The position numbers were made by a program, and so were the translations under genes. From Thiovibrio frasassiensis (lineage in GTDB: Bacteria; Desulfobacterota; Desulfobulbia; Desulfobulbales; Desulfurivibrionaceae), in the NCBI RefSeq assembly GCF_029607905.1, contig NZ_JAPHEH010000001.1, forward strand, positions 463,530 through 527,529: 64,000 bases of DNA, read 5' to 3'. Of the stretch, positions 45,277 to 54,480 are shown in pieces (positions within the stretch are counted from its first letter, which is position 1; every line of letters begins with the position of its first letter). The notes under the pieces were generated by a model. The model saw only the letters and a list, made by a program, of their open reading frames with translations. It ran no database searches and was not told the DNA's origin.

Positions 45277-45450
45277 ATGGAAGACCGGATCATCGAACTG
45301 GAAACCCGCCTGGCCTTCCAGGAAATCGCCCTCGAAGAACTCAATGGTGCCTTGATCGATCAGCAGGCCCAGCTTGACCGAGTGGAAAAAGAATGCGCCC
45401 GACTGGCCAATCTCCTGGCCGAAATTATTTCTCCCCGGGACACCGTCTGA
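45277..45450 (+). CDS. slyX: SlyX-like coiled-coil protein
   Basis: A 57-residue protein, MEDRIIELETRLAFQEIALE and on, a single coiled coil matching the SlyX family start (ETRLAFQE, ELN). AAGGA lies seven bases upstream of the ATG. The stop is immediately followed by the helicase ATG, so the two are probably coupled. The family has no settled function. Confidence 0.85.
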   Translation: MEDRIIELETRLAFQEIALEELNGALIDQQAQLDRVEKECARLANLLAEIISPRDTV

Positions 45451-46800
45451 ATGAGCCCGCCCTTCACCCTCACCGTCGGCACGCACGCCTGTCTGCGCGG
45501 TGCCTCAGCCACCCTGGCCGAGGCGCTCAAACAGCAGCTGACCATCGACAATCCCGAGTATCTCGAAGCCAAGAAATACAGCCGCTGGATGGGGAAAAAA
45601 CTCAAGCCCCACCTCTATTTCTACACCGAGCACAACGACGAACTCATCTTTCCGCGGGGCTACGCCAACCACGCCATCCTCCTGGCCCGCAAATTCATGC
45701 GCCAGGACCCGCGGATCATCGACCAGCGCCGGAGCGCCGCCCCGGTGGATTTCCACTTCCAGGGCGAGCTGCGGCCCTACCAGGAAGCGGCGATCACCGC
45801 CATCATGCGCCATGACTTCGGGGTGCTCGAGGCCGGCACCGGCTCGGGCAAGACGGTGATCGCCCTGGCGGTGATCGCCAGACGACGCCAACCCACCCTG
45901 GTGCTGGTCCACACCAAGGAGCTCCTCTACCAATGGGTGGAACGGACCCGCACCTTTTTGGCTGTGGAAGCCGGGATGATCGGCGACGGCCATTTCTCCC
46001 TGGCCCCCATCACCATCGCCATTGTCAACTCGGCCCGCAACCGGCTGGAGGAACTGCCCGCCCATTTCGGCCAGCTTTGCGTGGACGAATGCCACCGGGT
46101 TCCGGCCTCGCTCTTCACCGAGGTGGTCTCCGCTTTCGACTGCCGCTACCTGTTGGGCCTTTCCGCCACCGCCTTCCGCCGGGACGGCCTGACCAAACTG
46201 ATCTACATGCATCTCGGCGATCGGGCCTTCAAGGTGGAAACCCTCGATCTGCACGAAAGCGGCGCCATCCTCAAGCCGGAATACCTCCAACGGCCCACGG
46301 AATTCCGCTATGTCTACCGGGGCAATTATCAGGCCCTGATGAAAGCGCTCTGCGGCAACGCCGCGAGAAACCAGCTCATTGTCGCCGATATCCTTAAAGA
46401 ACGGACCTGTTCCCCTGGCACCATCCTGGTGGTCAGCGACCGGGTCAAGCATTGCGAGGAACTGGCCGCGCTCCTGAAAAAACAGGGGTGCCCGAGCGCG
46501 GTGCTCACCGGCAAGCTCCCGGCGGACCAACGCACCGCCCTGGTCGACTCCATCCGCCAGGGCGAGGTCAAGGTGCTGATCTCCACCGTCCAGCTCATCG
46601 GTGAGGGGTTCGACTGTCCGGACCTTGCCACCCTCTTTCTCACCACGCCGATCAAATTCACCGGCCGCCTCCTCCAGGTGGTGGGCAGGGTCCTGCGCCC
46701 GGCCCACGCCAAACAGGCACGGGTCTACGATTACGTCGACCCGGTGGGGGTGCTTGCCTCCTCGGCCCAGAGCCGCTGGCTCACCTTCCAACAGGGGTAG
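45451..46800 (+). CDS. Superfamily 2 DNA/RNA helicase, XPB/SSL2-like
   Basis: A 449-residue helicase. Walker A is GVLEAGTGSGKTVIAL (near 130), the motif II variant DECHRV (near 210), LSATAFRR motif III, and LIGEGFDCPDL with QVVGRVLRP as motifs V and VI. The first 100 residues are a short accessory domain. It is shorter than XPB and lacks nuclease or restriction partners. Its role is unclear; repair or RNA handling are both possible. It lies directly after slyX. Confidence 0.88.
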   Translation: MSPPFTLTVGTHACLRGASATLAEALKQQLTIDNPEYLEAKKYSRWMGKKLKPHLYFYTEHNDELIFPRGYANHAILLARKFMRQDPRIIDQRRSAAPVDFHFQGELRPYQEAAITAIMRHDFGVLEAGTGSGKTVIALAVIARRRQPTLVLVHTKELLYQWVERTRTFLAVEAGMIGDGHFSLAPITIAIVNSARNRLEELPAHFGQLCVDECHRVPASLFTEVVSAFDCRYLLGLSATAFRRDGLTKLIYMHLGDRAFKVETLDLHESGAILKPEYLQRPTEFRYVYRGNYQALMKALCGNAARNQLIVADILKERTCSPGTILVVSDRVKHCEELAALLKKQGCPSAVLTGKLPADQRTALVDSIRQGEVKVLISTVQLIGEGFDCPDLATLFLTTPIKFTGRLLQVVGRVLRPAHAKQARVYDYVDPVGVLASSAQSRWLTFQQG

Positions 46801-46954
46801 GCTCTCTTTTTTTAGCCTTTACAACTTCTTTTTCCCCATGGTAGAAAACCTCTTTTCAAAAGAAGATGCCTCCCCGGATATCCATTTTAAGCCGAGGACA
46901 GGCACGAGCAAACGTCCCATCGCCATTCGTAACATCCGACAAGAGGGGCACCCC

Positions 46955-47386
46955 ATGAAGGTAAAACAGCTGGAGATCTTCCTGAAGAACAATCCAGGCC
47001 GCCTGGCCGATATCAGCCATACCTTGGCGGAAAACGCCATCAACATCCGGGCGCTCTCGGTCGCGGACACCGCCGATTCCGGCATCCTCCGCCTGGTGGT
47101 AAACGATACCACCAAGGCGCAGCAGGTCTTGCAGGAAAACGGCTTCACAGTTGCGCTCACCGATGTCCTGGCTGTGGAAGTGCCGGACAAGCCCGGCACC
47201 CTGGACTGCATCCTCCAGGTGGCGCGCAAGGGTGGGCTGAACGTGGAGTACATGTACGCCTTTTCCAAAAAGAGCGGCGAATCCGGCATGCTCCTCTTCC
47301 GCTTCGACGACCAGGATGCGGCGGTGGCGCTGTTCCAGAAGGCGGGCTGCCGGTTATTGAGCGACGACGAGATCCACTCCCTGTAA
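46955..47386 (+). CDS. Tandem ACT-domain protein
   Basis: A 143-residue protein made of two ACT domains (residues 1-68 and 70-140), each opening with a beta strand and the KNNPGRLADI or DKPGTLDCI turn that binds amino acids. Such small ACT proteins often accompany phenylacetate-CoA ligase genes; here the next gene is an aminotransferase 33 bases on. Likely an amino-acid-responsive regulator. AGAGGGG lies six bases before the ATG. Confidence 0.88.
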   Translation: MKVKQLEIFLKNNPGRLADISHTLAENAINIRALSVADTADSGILRLVVNDTTKAQQVLQENGFTVALTDVLAVEVPDKPGTLDCILQVARKGGLNVEYMYAFSKKSGESGMLLFRFDDQDAAVALFQKAGCRLLSDDEIHSL

Positions 47387-47419
47387 GCCAAAAATCACGG
47401 CGCAGAAAAGGAACCCCCC

Positions 47420-48598
47420 ATGGCTGTCTCACAAAAAATGCTCGCCTTTGCAGAACGCTCCTCCTGGATCCGCAAGATGTTCGAGGAAGGCGGTCGGCTC
47501 AAGGCCCAATACGGAGCCGAGCAGGTCTGCGATTTCAGTCTCGGCAACCCGGACCTGCCGCCGCCCGCCCAATATCAGGAAGCGGTGCGCGCGATTACCG
47601 CCGCGGAAACCCCGGGCAGCCACGGCTACATGGCCAACAACGGCTATCCCTTTGTCCGGGCGGCGGTGGCACAGCAGATCGCAGCCGAACAGGGCATGGA
47701 GCTGAGTCAGGACGAGATCCTCATGACCGTAGGTGCCGCCGGCGGCCTCAACGTGGTGATGAAGTCCCTGCTCGATCCGGGCGACGAGGTGATCATCCTC
47801 GCCCCCTTCTTTGTCGAGTACAATTTCTATGTGGACAACCACAACGGGGTCACCAAAATCGTCAACACCGCGCCCGATTTCAGCCTGGATCTCGCGGCCA
47901 TTGCCGCCGCCATCACCCCGAAGAGCAAGGCAATCATCATCAACAGCCCCAACAACCCTACCGGCCAGATCTATGCGGCTGAGGAGCTGGCCGGGTTGGC
48001 CGAGGTGCTCGCCAAGGCGGGGCACACCATCTACCTGATCAGTGACGAGCCCTACCGCAAGATCGTCTACGACGGCCACACCGTGCCGAGCATCTTCGCC
48101 GCCTACCCCAACAGCCTCATCGTTTCCTCCTACTCCAAGGATCTTTCCCTGCCGGGCGAACGCATCGGCTACATCGCGGTGCACCCGGAGATCGAGGGCA
48201 AATCCCAGCTCCTCGGGGCCATGACCCTGGCCAACCGGATCCTGGGCTTTGTCAACGCCCCGGCCCTGATGCAGCGGGTGGTGGCGCAACTGCAAGGGGT
48301 CACGGTTGATTGCTCCGTCTACGCCCGGCGGCGCGAGCTGTTCTGTAAGGTGCTCAGCGAGGCGGGCTACGAGTTTATCCCGCCCAAGGGCGCCTTCTAC
48401 CTGTTCCCGAAATCGCCCATTGCCGATGACGCCCGCTTTGTCGGGCTGCTGGCCGAAGAGAAGATCCTGGGCGTACCGGGGCGGGGCTTTGGGATGGAGG
48501 GCTATTTCCGTCTCGCCTTCTGCGTGGAAGACGCAGTGATCAACCGTTCCGCCGAGGGGTTCAAAAAGGCCCTGGCCGCTGCCAAGGCTCTGGCATAA
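47420..48598 (+). CDS. PLP-dependent aminotransferase, class I/II
   Basis: A 392-residue aminotransferase. SLGNPDLPPP and GYMANNGYP lie at the start, NSPNNPTGQIY gives the PLP-pyridine Asn, and DEPYRKIVYDG the Asp/Tyr pair. SSYSKDLSLPGERIGY holds the PLP-lysine. It resembles aspartate or aromatic aminotransferases, but the acceptor cannot be set from sequence. Adjacent to the ACT-domain gene, which may report its product. Confidence 0.9.
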   Translation: MAVSQKMLAFAERSSWIRKMFEEGGRLKAQYGAEQVCDFSLGNPDLPPPAQYQEAVRAITAAETPGSHGYMANNGYPFVRAAVAQQIAAEQGMELSQDEILMTVGAAGGLNVVMKSLLDPGDEVIILAPFFVEYNFYVDNHNGVTKIVNTAPDFSLDLAAIAAAITPKSKAIIINSPNNPTGQIYAAEELAGLAEVLAKAGHTIYLISDEPYRKIVYDGHTVPSIFAAYPNSLIVSSYSKDLSLPGERIGYIAVHPEIEGKSQLLGAMTLANRILGFVNAPALMQRVVAQLQGVTVDCSVYARRRELFCKVLSEAGYEFIPPKGAFYLFPKSPIADDARFVGLLAEEKILGVPGRGFGMEGYFRLAFCVEDAVINRSAEGFKKALAAAKALA

Positions 48599-48628
48599 GC
48601 CACAACACATTACTTCGAGGTTGTCTGG

Positions 48629-49339
48629 ATGGGAGACGCACTGGCACTACTCGCCCTGCTAATTGGCCTGGAACTGGTTCTGGGAGTCGACAATATCCTG
48701 GTCATCGCGATCTTTGTCGGCCGTCTGCCCGCGGAAAAGCGCGACAGCGCCCGCCTGGCCGGGCTCGCCTTCGCCCTGGTCGCGCGGATCGGCATGCTGG
48801 TCGCCCTCCTCGGCCTGGCCAACCTTACCAACCCCGTGTTCCTGGATTTTTCCGTCCGGGACCTGATCCTGATCTCCGGCGGCCTCTTTCTGCTCTTCAA
48901 GGCGGTGCGGGAGATCCACCACACGGTGGAGGCCAAGGAGGAGGGAGGCGGTCCCGGCATGGTCATGGGCGGCTTTGCTGCAATCATCGGCCAGATCGTC
49001 CTGCTGGACATCGTCTTTTCCATCGACTCGGTGATCACCGCCATCGGCCTGACCAGCCAGGTCTGGATCATCATCAGCTCGGTTATTGTCTCCTTCGTGG
49101 CCATCCTCTTTTTCGCCCGGCCCATCGGCGAATTCATCCTCCAGCACCCGGCGATCAAGATCCTCGCCCTCTCCTTTTTGATCACCATCGGGGTGACCAT
49201 CTTCATGGAGGGGCTGCACAAGCATGTGCCCAAGGGCTATATCTACCTGCCCATGGGCTTCGCCCTTCTGGTCGAAATCCTGCAGATGCGCTACGAGCAT
49301 AACCGTAAAAAAATCCTGGCCGCCGAACAGGCGCCATAA
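48629..49339 (+). CDS. TerC-family integral membrane protein
   Basis: A 236-residue protein with seven hydrophobic segments. LGVDNILVIAIF near residue 18 and LLDIVFSIDSVITAIG near 125 are the paired acidic motifs of TerC, thought to move metal ions such as manganese. No tellurite genes adjoin it. GAGG precedes the start by eight bases; 30 bases separate it from the aminotransferase gene. Confidence 0.9.
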   Translation: MGDALALLALLIGLELVLGVDNILVIAIFVGRLPAEKRDSARLAGLAFALVARIGMLVALLGLANLTNPVFLDFSVRDLILISGGLFLLFKAVREIHHTVEAKEEGGGPGMVMGGFAAIIGQIVLLDIVFSIDSVITAIGLTSQVWIIISSVIVSFVAILFFARPIGEFILQHPAIKILALSFLITIGVTIFMEGLHKHVPKGYIYLPMGFALLVEILQMRYEHNRKKILAAEQAP

Positions 49340-49487
49340 AATCCAGGCCGTCCCATCTTCGCCCGCTCCCCCTTTTTTACACCGCAATGGCCAGCGGCAA
49401 TGGCCGCCCAATACGCAGCAAGACTTGTCTTTTTCCTTGTCTCCTGCGTATGATGGGAAATCCTCTCCCCGCCAAAAGGTGAACACA

Positions 49488-51425
49488 ATGCGGACAATCA
49501 AATATCCCCTCTGGACCATTCTGACGGTCTACGGCACGATCGCCACTCTGTGGCTGCTCATGGGTGATTGGTTTCTTCACGGCATGGAAAGCGACCAGAC
49601 GGTGATGTTGTGGGATACGACCAAAGATATTGCCTTTCTCCTTTGTTCCATGGGGCTCGTTGCTTTGTTATTGCTGCGGCACACAACAAGTGCCCGCGAA
49701 TTCTCCATCAACTACAAGGCGATATTCGATTCCGCCAACGACGCCTTTCTCGTCTTCGACAAGAACGGCACCATCGTCGACGCCAATCGCAAAGCGTGCG
49801 AAATTTATGGCTACCCCCTTGATCGCTTGAAGGGCCTTACCGGTCAGGATCTTGTCCGTCCCGACTATTTCCAGCTGTTTACAAGATTTGCCCAGGCAAG
49901 CCACCTTGACCTGGCAAAGACCATTGAATCGATTGATGTCCGGGCCGACGGCAGCACTTTCCCGGTGGAGATCCGAGGCTCCATCATTTCCTATCAGGGC
50001 GAGGAGCATAGGCTGGCGATTATCCGGGATGTCTCCTCCCAGCAGGAAATGGCACGCCATAAAGCCTCCAGCGAGCACCGGTTACAGGAACAACTCACCC
50101 TCCTGGCACTCAGCGCGGACTTGGGGGTGGTGTTGACCAGAAGCAAGAATGTCGCGGAGATGCTGCAAGATTGTACGGAACTGCTGGCCAAGCATCTTGA
50201 TGCGGCCTTTGCCCGCATCTGGACCCTGGAATCCGGCGAAGAGATGCTGAAGCTTGTGGCCAGCGCCGGCATGTATACCCACCTGGACGGCCCCCATGCC
50301 CGAATTCCCATGATCGAAGAGTATAAAATCGGCGCCATCGCTCTGCACAAAAAACCCCATCTCACCAACACTGTTATCGGCGATCCGCAGATTCGCGATC
50401 AGGAATGGGCGCGCCGGGAAGGCATGATCGCCTTTGCCGGCCAGCCGCTCCTGATCGGCAACCGAACCATCGGGGTCATGGGGCTTTTTGCCAAACACCC
50501 GCTCTCGGAGGTTGTGCTACAGACCCTCGGGGCGGTGGCCGACGAGGTGGCGCTTGGCATCGACCGGATATGGACCGAAGCCGAACTGGTGCAGAAAAAC
50601 CGGGCCCTGAAAACCATGAGCGGTTGCAATGAAGTTTTGGTGCGGGCCGAGGAAGAGGCGAAATTTCTGGCAGAAATCTGCGCAACCATCGTCCAGCACG
50701 GCGAGTATGCAATGGCGTGGATCGGACTCAAGGAAACCGATCCGGCTTGTGGGGTGCGGGTGGCGGCGAGCGCGGGCGATGCGCCGGGATATCTCGCCGG
50801 AATCAAGGTTTCCTGGGCTGACAACGAATGGGGTCAAGGCCCGACCGGCAAAGCAATCCGCACCGGGATGGTCAACTACTGTGAGGATGTGGAAAATTCC
50901 AAGAGCTTCCTCCCGTGGTTGGAAGCAGCACGCGAACATCGACTTGGCAGTTCCGTGGCCATTCCGCTCATTCATGGTGGGGAAACCATGGGCGCCCTGA
51001 ACATCTACGCCGCGGAAAAACAAGGCTTCGGCATTTCCGAGGTGGCCTTGCTGCAAGATTTGGCGATTGATGTGGCCTACGGTCTCCGGGTTTTGCGGGA
51101 GCGAACCCTGGCAAAGAAGGGGGCAGAAGAAAAAGCTCGGCTTGAACAACAGGTGCGACAGGGACAAAAGATGGAAGCCATCGGAACCCTGGCCGGCGGC
51201 ATTGCCCATGACTTCAACAATATTCTTGCCGCCATCCTGGGATTTACCGATCTGGCGAAGTACAAGTTGCCCGAGGGAAGCGAGCTGCACCACGACTTGG
51301 ACAGTGTGCTCCAGGCGGGGACCCGTGCCAAGGAACTGGTCAAACAGATTCTCACCTTCAGCCCCGGCAGGTGGAGCAGGAACGGCGCCCCATCGAGGTC
51401 TATCTCGTGGTCAAGGAGGCCCTGA
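49488..51425 (+). CDS. Hybrid sensor kinase, N-terminal part (interrupted by frameshift)
   Basis: A 645-residue first part. Two membrane helices (about 7-27 and 45-64), a PAS domain (NYKAIFDSANDAFLVFDKNG), two GAF domains (about 205-365 and 390-550), then HisKA with [20 protein letters not shown]. The frame then passes into about 20 nonsense residues and stops, while the ATPase domain continues in another frame. The last good residues are ILTFS, at about 51350-51362. The start at 49488 has AAGGTG seven bases upstream. Either a frameshifted gene or a sequencing error; see the next entry. Confidence 0.82.
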   Translation: MRTIKYPLWTILTVYGTIATLWLLMGDWFLHGMESDQTVMLWDTTKDIAFLLCSMGLVALLLLRHTTSAREFSINYKAIFDSANDAFLVFDKNGTIVDANRKACEIYGYPLDRLKGLTGQDLVRPDYFQLFTRFAQASHLDLAKTIESIDVRADGSTFPVEIRGSIISYQGEEHRLAIIRDVSSQQEMARHKASSEHRLQEQLTLLALSADLGVVLTRSKNVAEMLQDCTELLAKHLDAAFARIWTLESGEEMLKLVASAGMYTHLDGPHARIPMIEEYKIGAIALHKKPHLTNTVIGDPQIRDQEWARREGMIAFAGQPLLIGNRTIGVMGLFAKHPLSEVVLQTLGAVADEVALGIDRIWTEAELVQKNRALKTMSGCNEVLVRAEEEAKFLAEICATIVQHGEYAMAWIGLKETDPACGVRVAASAGDAPGYLAGIKVSWADNEWGQGPTGKAIRTGMVNYCEDVENSKSFLPWLEAAREHRLGSSVAIPLIHGGETMGALNIYAAEKQGFGISEVALLQDLAIDVAYGLRVLRERTLAKKGAEEKARLEQQVRQGQKMEAIGTLAGGIAHDFNNILAAILGFTDLAKYKLPEGSELHHDLDSVLQAGTRAKELVKQILTFSPGRWSRNGAPSRSISWSRRP

Positions 51426-52288
51426 AATTACTGCGCGCCTCCATCCCGACAAACATCGAATTCAAGAGCACCATCGATGAAAAAAGCGGCGCAGTGCTCG
51501 CCGACCCCACCCAGATCCATCAGCTCATCATGAACCTCTGCACCAATGCCTATCACGCCATGCGTGGCGACGATGCCGGAACCCTGGGGGTTTCCCTGCG
51601 GGCGGCGGAAATCAACAAGCAGGACGCCCATGGCCTGCTCCACCCCGGGAATTATCTCGAATTCACAGTCAGCGACACCGGCTGCGGCATGAGTCCGGAA
51701 ATCATGGAAAGAATTTTCGACCCCTATTTTACCACCAAGCCGCGCGGCGAGGGCACCGGCATGGGGCTGGCGATGGTCCATGGCATTGTCACGCAATACG
51801 AAGGCGATATCCGGGTGGAGAGCGCGCTTGGGCAAGGAACGACGATCCGGGTCTACCTGCCCCAGGCGGAAAATAAGGCCCCTGAAGCCGAGCGGATCAT
51901 TAGCCAGCAGCTCCCAGGGGGCAACGAGCGGGTGCTGGTGGTGGATGACGAGCATATGGTCCTGGCCATGCATACAAACATGCTTGAACGGTTGGGGTAC
52001 AAGGTGACGGCCATGCCAAGCAGCAAGGAAGCACTGGCGGAGTTTAGCGCCCGGCCGCAGGATTTTGATCTGGTGCTCACCGACATGGCCATGCCGGGTA
52101 TGCAGGGTGATATTTTGGCCCAAAAAATTCGGCAGGTGCGGGCGGATATCCCGATTCTCATGTGCACCGGCTTCAGCGAAAAACTGACCCCGGAAAGGGC
52201 GCAGGGTTTCGGGATCGGCAAAATCATCATGAAGCCGCTTCTCTTTCGGGAACTGGCGACTTCTATCCGGGAGTTTCTCGATTCCTGA
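51371..52288 (+). CDS. Hybrid sensor kinase, C-terminal part (ATPase and receiver)
   Basis: A 305-residue continuation in a shifted frame. It begins EQERRPIEVYLVVKEALK and contains NLCTNAYHAM, DTGCGMSPE and GTGMGLAMV of the kinase ATPase domain, then a receiver with LVVDDEHMVLAM, LVLTDMAMPGM (phosphoacceptor) and IIMKPLLFREL. The GTG at its start has no Shine-Dalgarno, so independent translation is unlikely. Removing two of the four C's at 51362-51365 would join both halves into one intact protein of about 930 residues. Confidence 0.82.
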   Translation: MEQERRPIEVYLVVKEALKLLRASIPTNIEFKSTIDEKSGAVLADPTQIHQLIMNLCTNAYHAMRGDDAGTLGVSLRAAEINKQDAHGLLHPGNYLEFTVSDTGCGMSPEIMERIFDPYFTTKPRGEGTGMGLAMVHGIVTQYEGDIRVESALGQGTTIRVYLPQAENKAPEAERIISQQLPGGNERVLVVDDEHMVLAMHTNMLERLGYKVTAMPSSKEALAEFSARPQDFDLVLTDMAMPGMQGDILAQKIRQVRADIPILMCTGFSEKLTPERAQGFGIGKIIMKPLLFRELATSIREFLDS

Positions 52289-52405
52289 CCCCAAGCCGGG
52301 GAAAACCCCGCGGAACATTACAATTACCAGAGAATAACCGTGGCAGGCGATGTCCGCTTGCACGGAGAACGACCAACCAACAACTTCTCAACAAGGGAGG
52401 GCAAC

Positions 52406-52927
52406 ATGAAAAAGAAACTCTTTGTGGCTACGGCATTGGCATGTATGTTGGCGGCAGGTACGGTTTCCGCCCAGACTGGGCCTGAGATGATGCATGGCGC
52501 AGGCCCTGGAGCCATGCCGCCGATGGGGACGGACATGGAAATGGGCCCCAACATGATGGGCGGCGGCATGGGTATGAGGCCCTGCATGATGGGCGGCGGC
52601 ATGGGCATGGGACCCGGCATGATGGGCGGGGGCATGGGCATGGGGCCCGGCATGATGGGCGGGGGCATGGGCATGGGGCCCTGCATGATGGGCGGGGGCA
52701 TGGGCATGGGACCCGGCATGATGGGCGCCATCGATCCCGAGGATCAGCAAAAGTATCTCGATGCGACCAGGGATCTGCGCAAGAAAATGAACGACAAACA
52801 GTTCGAATATGCCGAAGCAGCCCGCAATCCCAAGACGAGCAGGGCTGATCTCCTCAAAAAAAGAAAAGAACTGTGGGATATCCAGCAAAAAATCCATGAA
52901 AAAGCGTGGAATTTCATAAAAGAATAG
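52406..52927 (+). CDS. Periplasmic Met/Gly-rich protein, CpxP/ZraP-like
   Basis: A 173-residue exported protein. Signal peptide MKKKLFVATALACMLAAGTV with cleavage near VSA-Q. A central block of five 11-residue repeats of the form MMGGGMGMGPG follows, with Cys replacing Gly at the end of two units. The C-terminal 60 residues are a charged helical segment (DPEDQQKYLDATRDLRKKMND, then ADLLKKRKELWDIQQKIHEKA) like the CpxP/ZraP/Spy fold. The Met/Cys block could bind copper or silver. AGGGAGG precedes the ATG. A convergent haem kinase and sigma54 regulator lie downstream. Confidence 0.82.
   Translation: MKKKLFVATALACMLAAGTVSAQTGPEMMHGAGPGAMPPMGTDMEMGPNMMGGGMGMRPCMMGGGMGMGPGMMGGGMGMGPGMMGGGMGMGPCMMGGGMGMGPGMMGAIDPEDQQKYLDATRDLRKKMNDKQFEYAEAARNPKTSRADLLKKRKELWDIQQKIHEKAWNFIKE
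52553..52717 (+). repeat. Five tandem 33-bp repeats coding the Met/Gly-rich block
   Basis: Units start at 52553, 52586, 52619, 52652 and 52685, each ATGATGGGCGG-GGCATGGG-like with a few third-base changes, then a partial sixth. Likely to vary in copy number by slippage. Confidence 0.9.
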
Positions 52928-52946
52928 CAGCGCAACCATGAGACGA

Positions 52947-52981
52947 GACGGCGGGAGCAAAAATCCCGCCGTCCTTGTTTT
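52947..52981 (+). terminator. Terminator of the Met-rich protein gene
   Basis: GACGGCGGGA, seven-base loop, exact complement, then CTTGTTTT. It lies 19 bases after the stop. Confidence 0.8.
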
Positions 52982-53124
52982 ACAAGGTACAGCCCGCCCA
53001 ATTCCGCGGCTGCTCCGGGGGGAGGATCTAGGTCTGCACAAGGCCCCCCTGCCGACACTCTTTCTTTCCCAATCCGCACCCCAGCCGATATCTCCTTATC
53101 GTGAGGGGCCAATACGGCGGGGTC

Positions 53125-54480
53125 CTACTCCTCTATCCGATGGGTCTTCATTTTCTCCCAGAGATTTTTGCGGCTGATGCCAAGCAGCTGCGCCGCCTCG
53201 CTCTTTTTCCCCCCGGTCTGCCGGAGTGCCCGCAGGATGCAGCTCCGTTCGGCCATGGCAATGGCCTCGGCCAGTTTCATCGAAGAGGATGCGGCAATCT
53301 CGCAGGGCGGCGACTCCCTTACCAGATCCGCCGGCAGGAGCCAGGGCTCCACCACGCTGGTGGGGTTGAGCACCGTGACCCGCTCGATGATATTGCGCAG
53401 TTCCCGGATATTGCCGGGGTAATTGTATGCCATGAGGATCTCAAGGGCTGCGGGGGAAAGGGTCTGGCTTCCGGCGCGGGATTTGTCGAATTCCCGAAAA
53501 AAGAAACCGCAGAGTTCGGGGATATCCTCCTTGCGCTCCCGCAGCGGCGGCACCGCGATGGGGATAACCTGCAGCCGGTAATACAGGTCTTCCCGAAAAC
53601 GGCTGGCCTGCACTTCGCTCAGAAGATTTCTCGCCGTGGCGCAGAGCACCCGGACATCGATCTTGATCGGGGCACCGCCACCCACCCGCTCAATCTCCCG
53701 CTCCTGCAGAACCCGGAGCAGTTTCGCCTGAAGATTGAGGGGCAGCTCCCCAATTTCATCCAAAAGGATGGTGCCGTTGTTGGCCATTTCGAAGCGGCCG
53801 ATCTTTCTGGCGTCCGCGCCGGTAAAGGCCCCCTTTTCATGGCCGAAGAGTTCGGATTCCATGAGCCCTTCGGGGATCGCGGCACAGTTCACCTTGATAA
53901 AGGGGCCTTTCGCCCGGGGGCTGCTGTAATGGATGGCCGAGGCAACCAGTTCCTTGCCGGTCCCGGATTCGCCGGTAATCAGGACGGTGGCATCCGAGGG
54001 AGCCACCTGGGCAATCAGGTGCAGCAAGGCGCGCATCGGGGGGCTGCTGCCGATAATAGGCTTTTGCGCCTGCTGACAACATTGCTCCAGAGAGGCACAG
54101 CGCACCTTGATCGCTTGATTTTCGATGAGCCTTTTAACCCGAATCACCAGATCGTCCATATCAAATGGCTTCAGGAGATAATCGGCCGCGCCTTGCTTCA
54201 GGCATTGCACCGCGTCTTCCACGCTGCCGTAGGCGGTCATGAATATCACATCCGTGGCAGGCGTATGCAGGAGCACCTCGCGCAACAATGCCTCTCCGCC
54301 CAAATGCGGCATGCGGATATCGGAAATCAGCAGGTTGTAGGCCTTTTTCCGAAGAAGCGCCTGGGCCTCGCGTCCGTCACAGGCCTCATCCACCAGCCAG
54401 CCCTCCTTGCGCAGCCGATCCGAAAGGGTGATGCGCATGATCTCGTCGTCTTCGGCAAGAAGAATCTTACTGTTATGCAT
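53125..54480 (-). CDS. Sigma54-dependent response regulator (NtrC/ZraR type)
   Basis: A 451-residue regulator. The receiver domain (1-120) has phosphoacceptor LISDIRMPHLGG and switch Lys in LLKPFD. The AAA+ domain (about 140-375) has GESGTGKE, GAFTGA and ILLDEIGEL. A Fis-type helix-turn-helix ends it (GGKKSEAAQLLGISRKNLW). It is encoded with the haem-sensor kinase that overlaps its start by eight bases. Its likely targets are the two palindromes and the sigma54 promoter ahead of nrfHA, and through the first palindrome its own promoter. The start at 54480 follows GAGGGGG. Confidence 0.93.
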   Translation of the reverse strand: MHNSKILLAEDDEIMRITLSDRLRKEGWLVDEACDGREAQALLRKKAYNLLISDIRMPHLGGEALLREVLLHTPATDVIFMTAYGSVEDAVQCLKQGAADYLLKPFDMDDLVIRVKRLIENQAIKVRCASLEQCCQQAQKPIIGSSPPMRALLHLIAQVAPSDATVLITGESGTGKELVASAIHYSSPRAKGPFIKVNCAAIPEGLMESELFGHEKGAFTGADARKIGRFEMANNGTILLDEIGELPLNLQAKLLRVLQEREIERVGGGAPIKIDVRVLCATARNLLSEVQASRFREDLYYRLQVIPIAVPPLRERKEDIPELCGFFFREFDKSRAGSQTLSPAALEILMAYNYPGNIRELRNIIERVTVLNPTSVVEPWLLPADLVRESPPCEIAASSSMKLAEAIAMAERSCILRALRQTGGKKSEAAQLLGISRKNLWEKMKTHRIEE

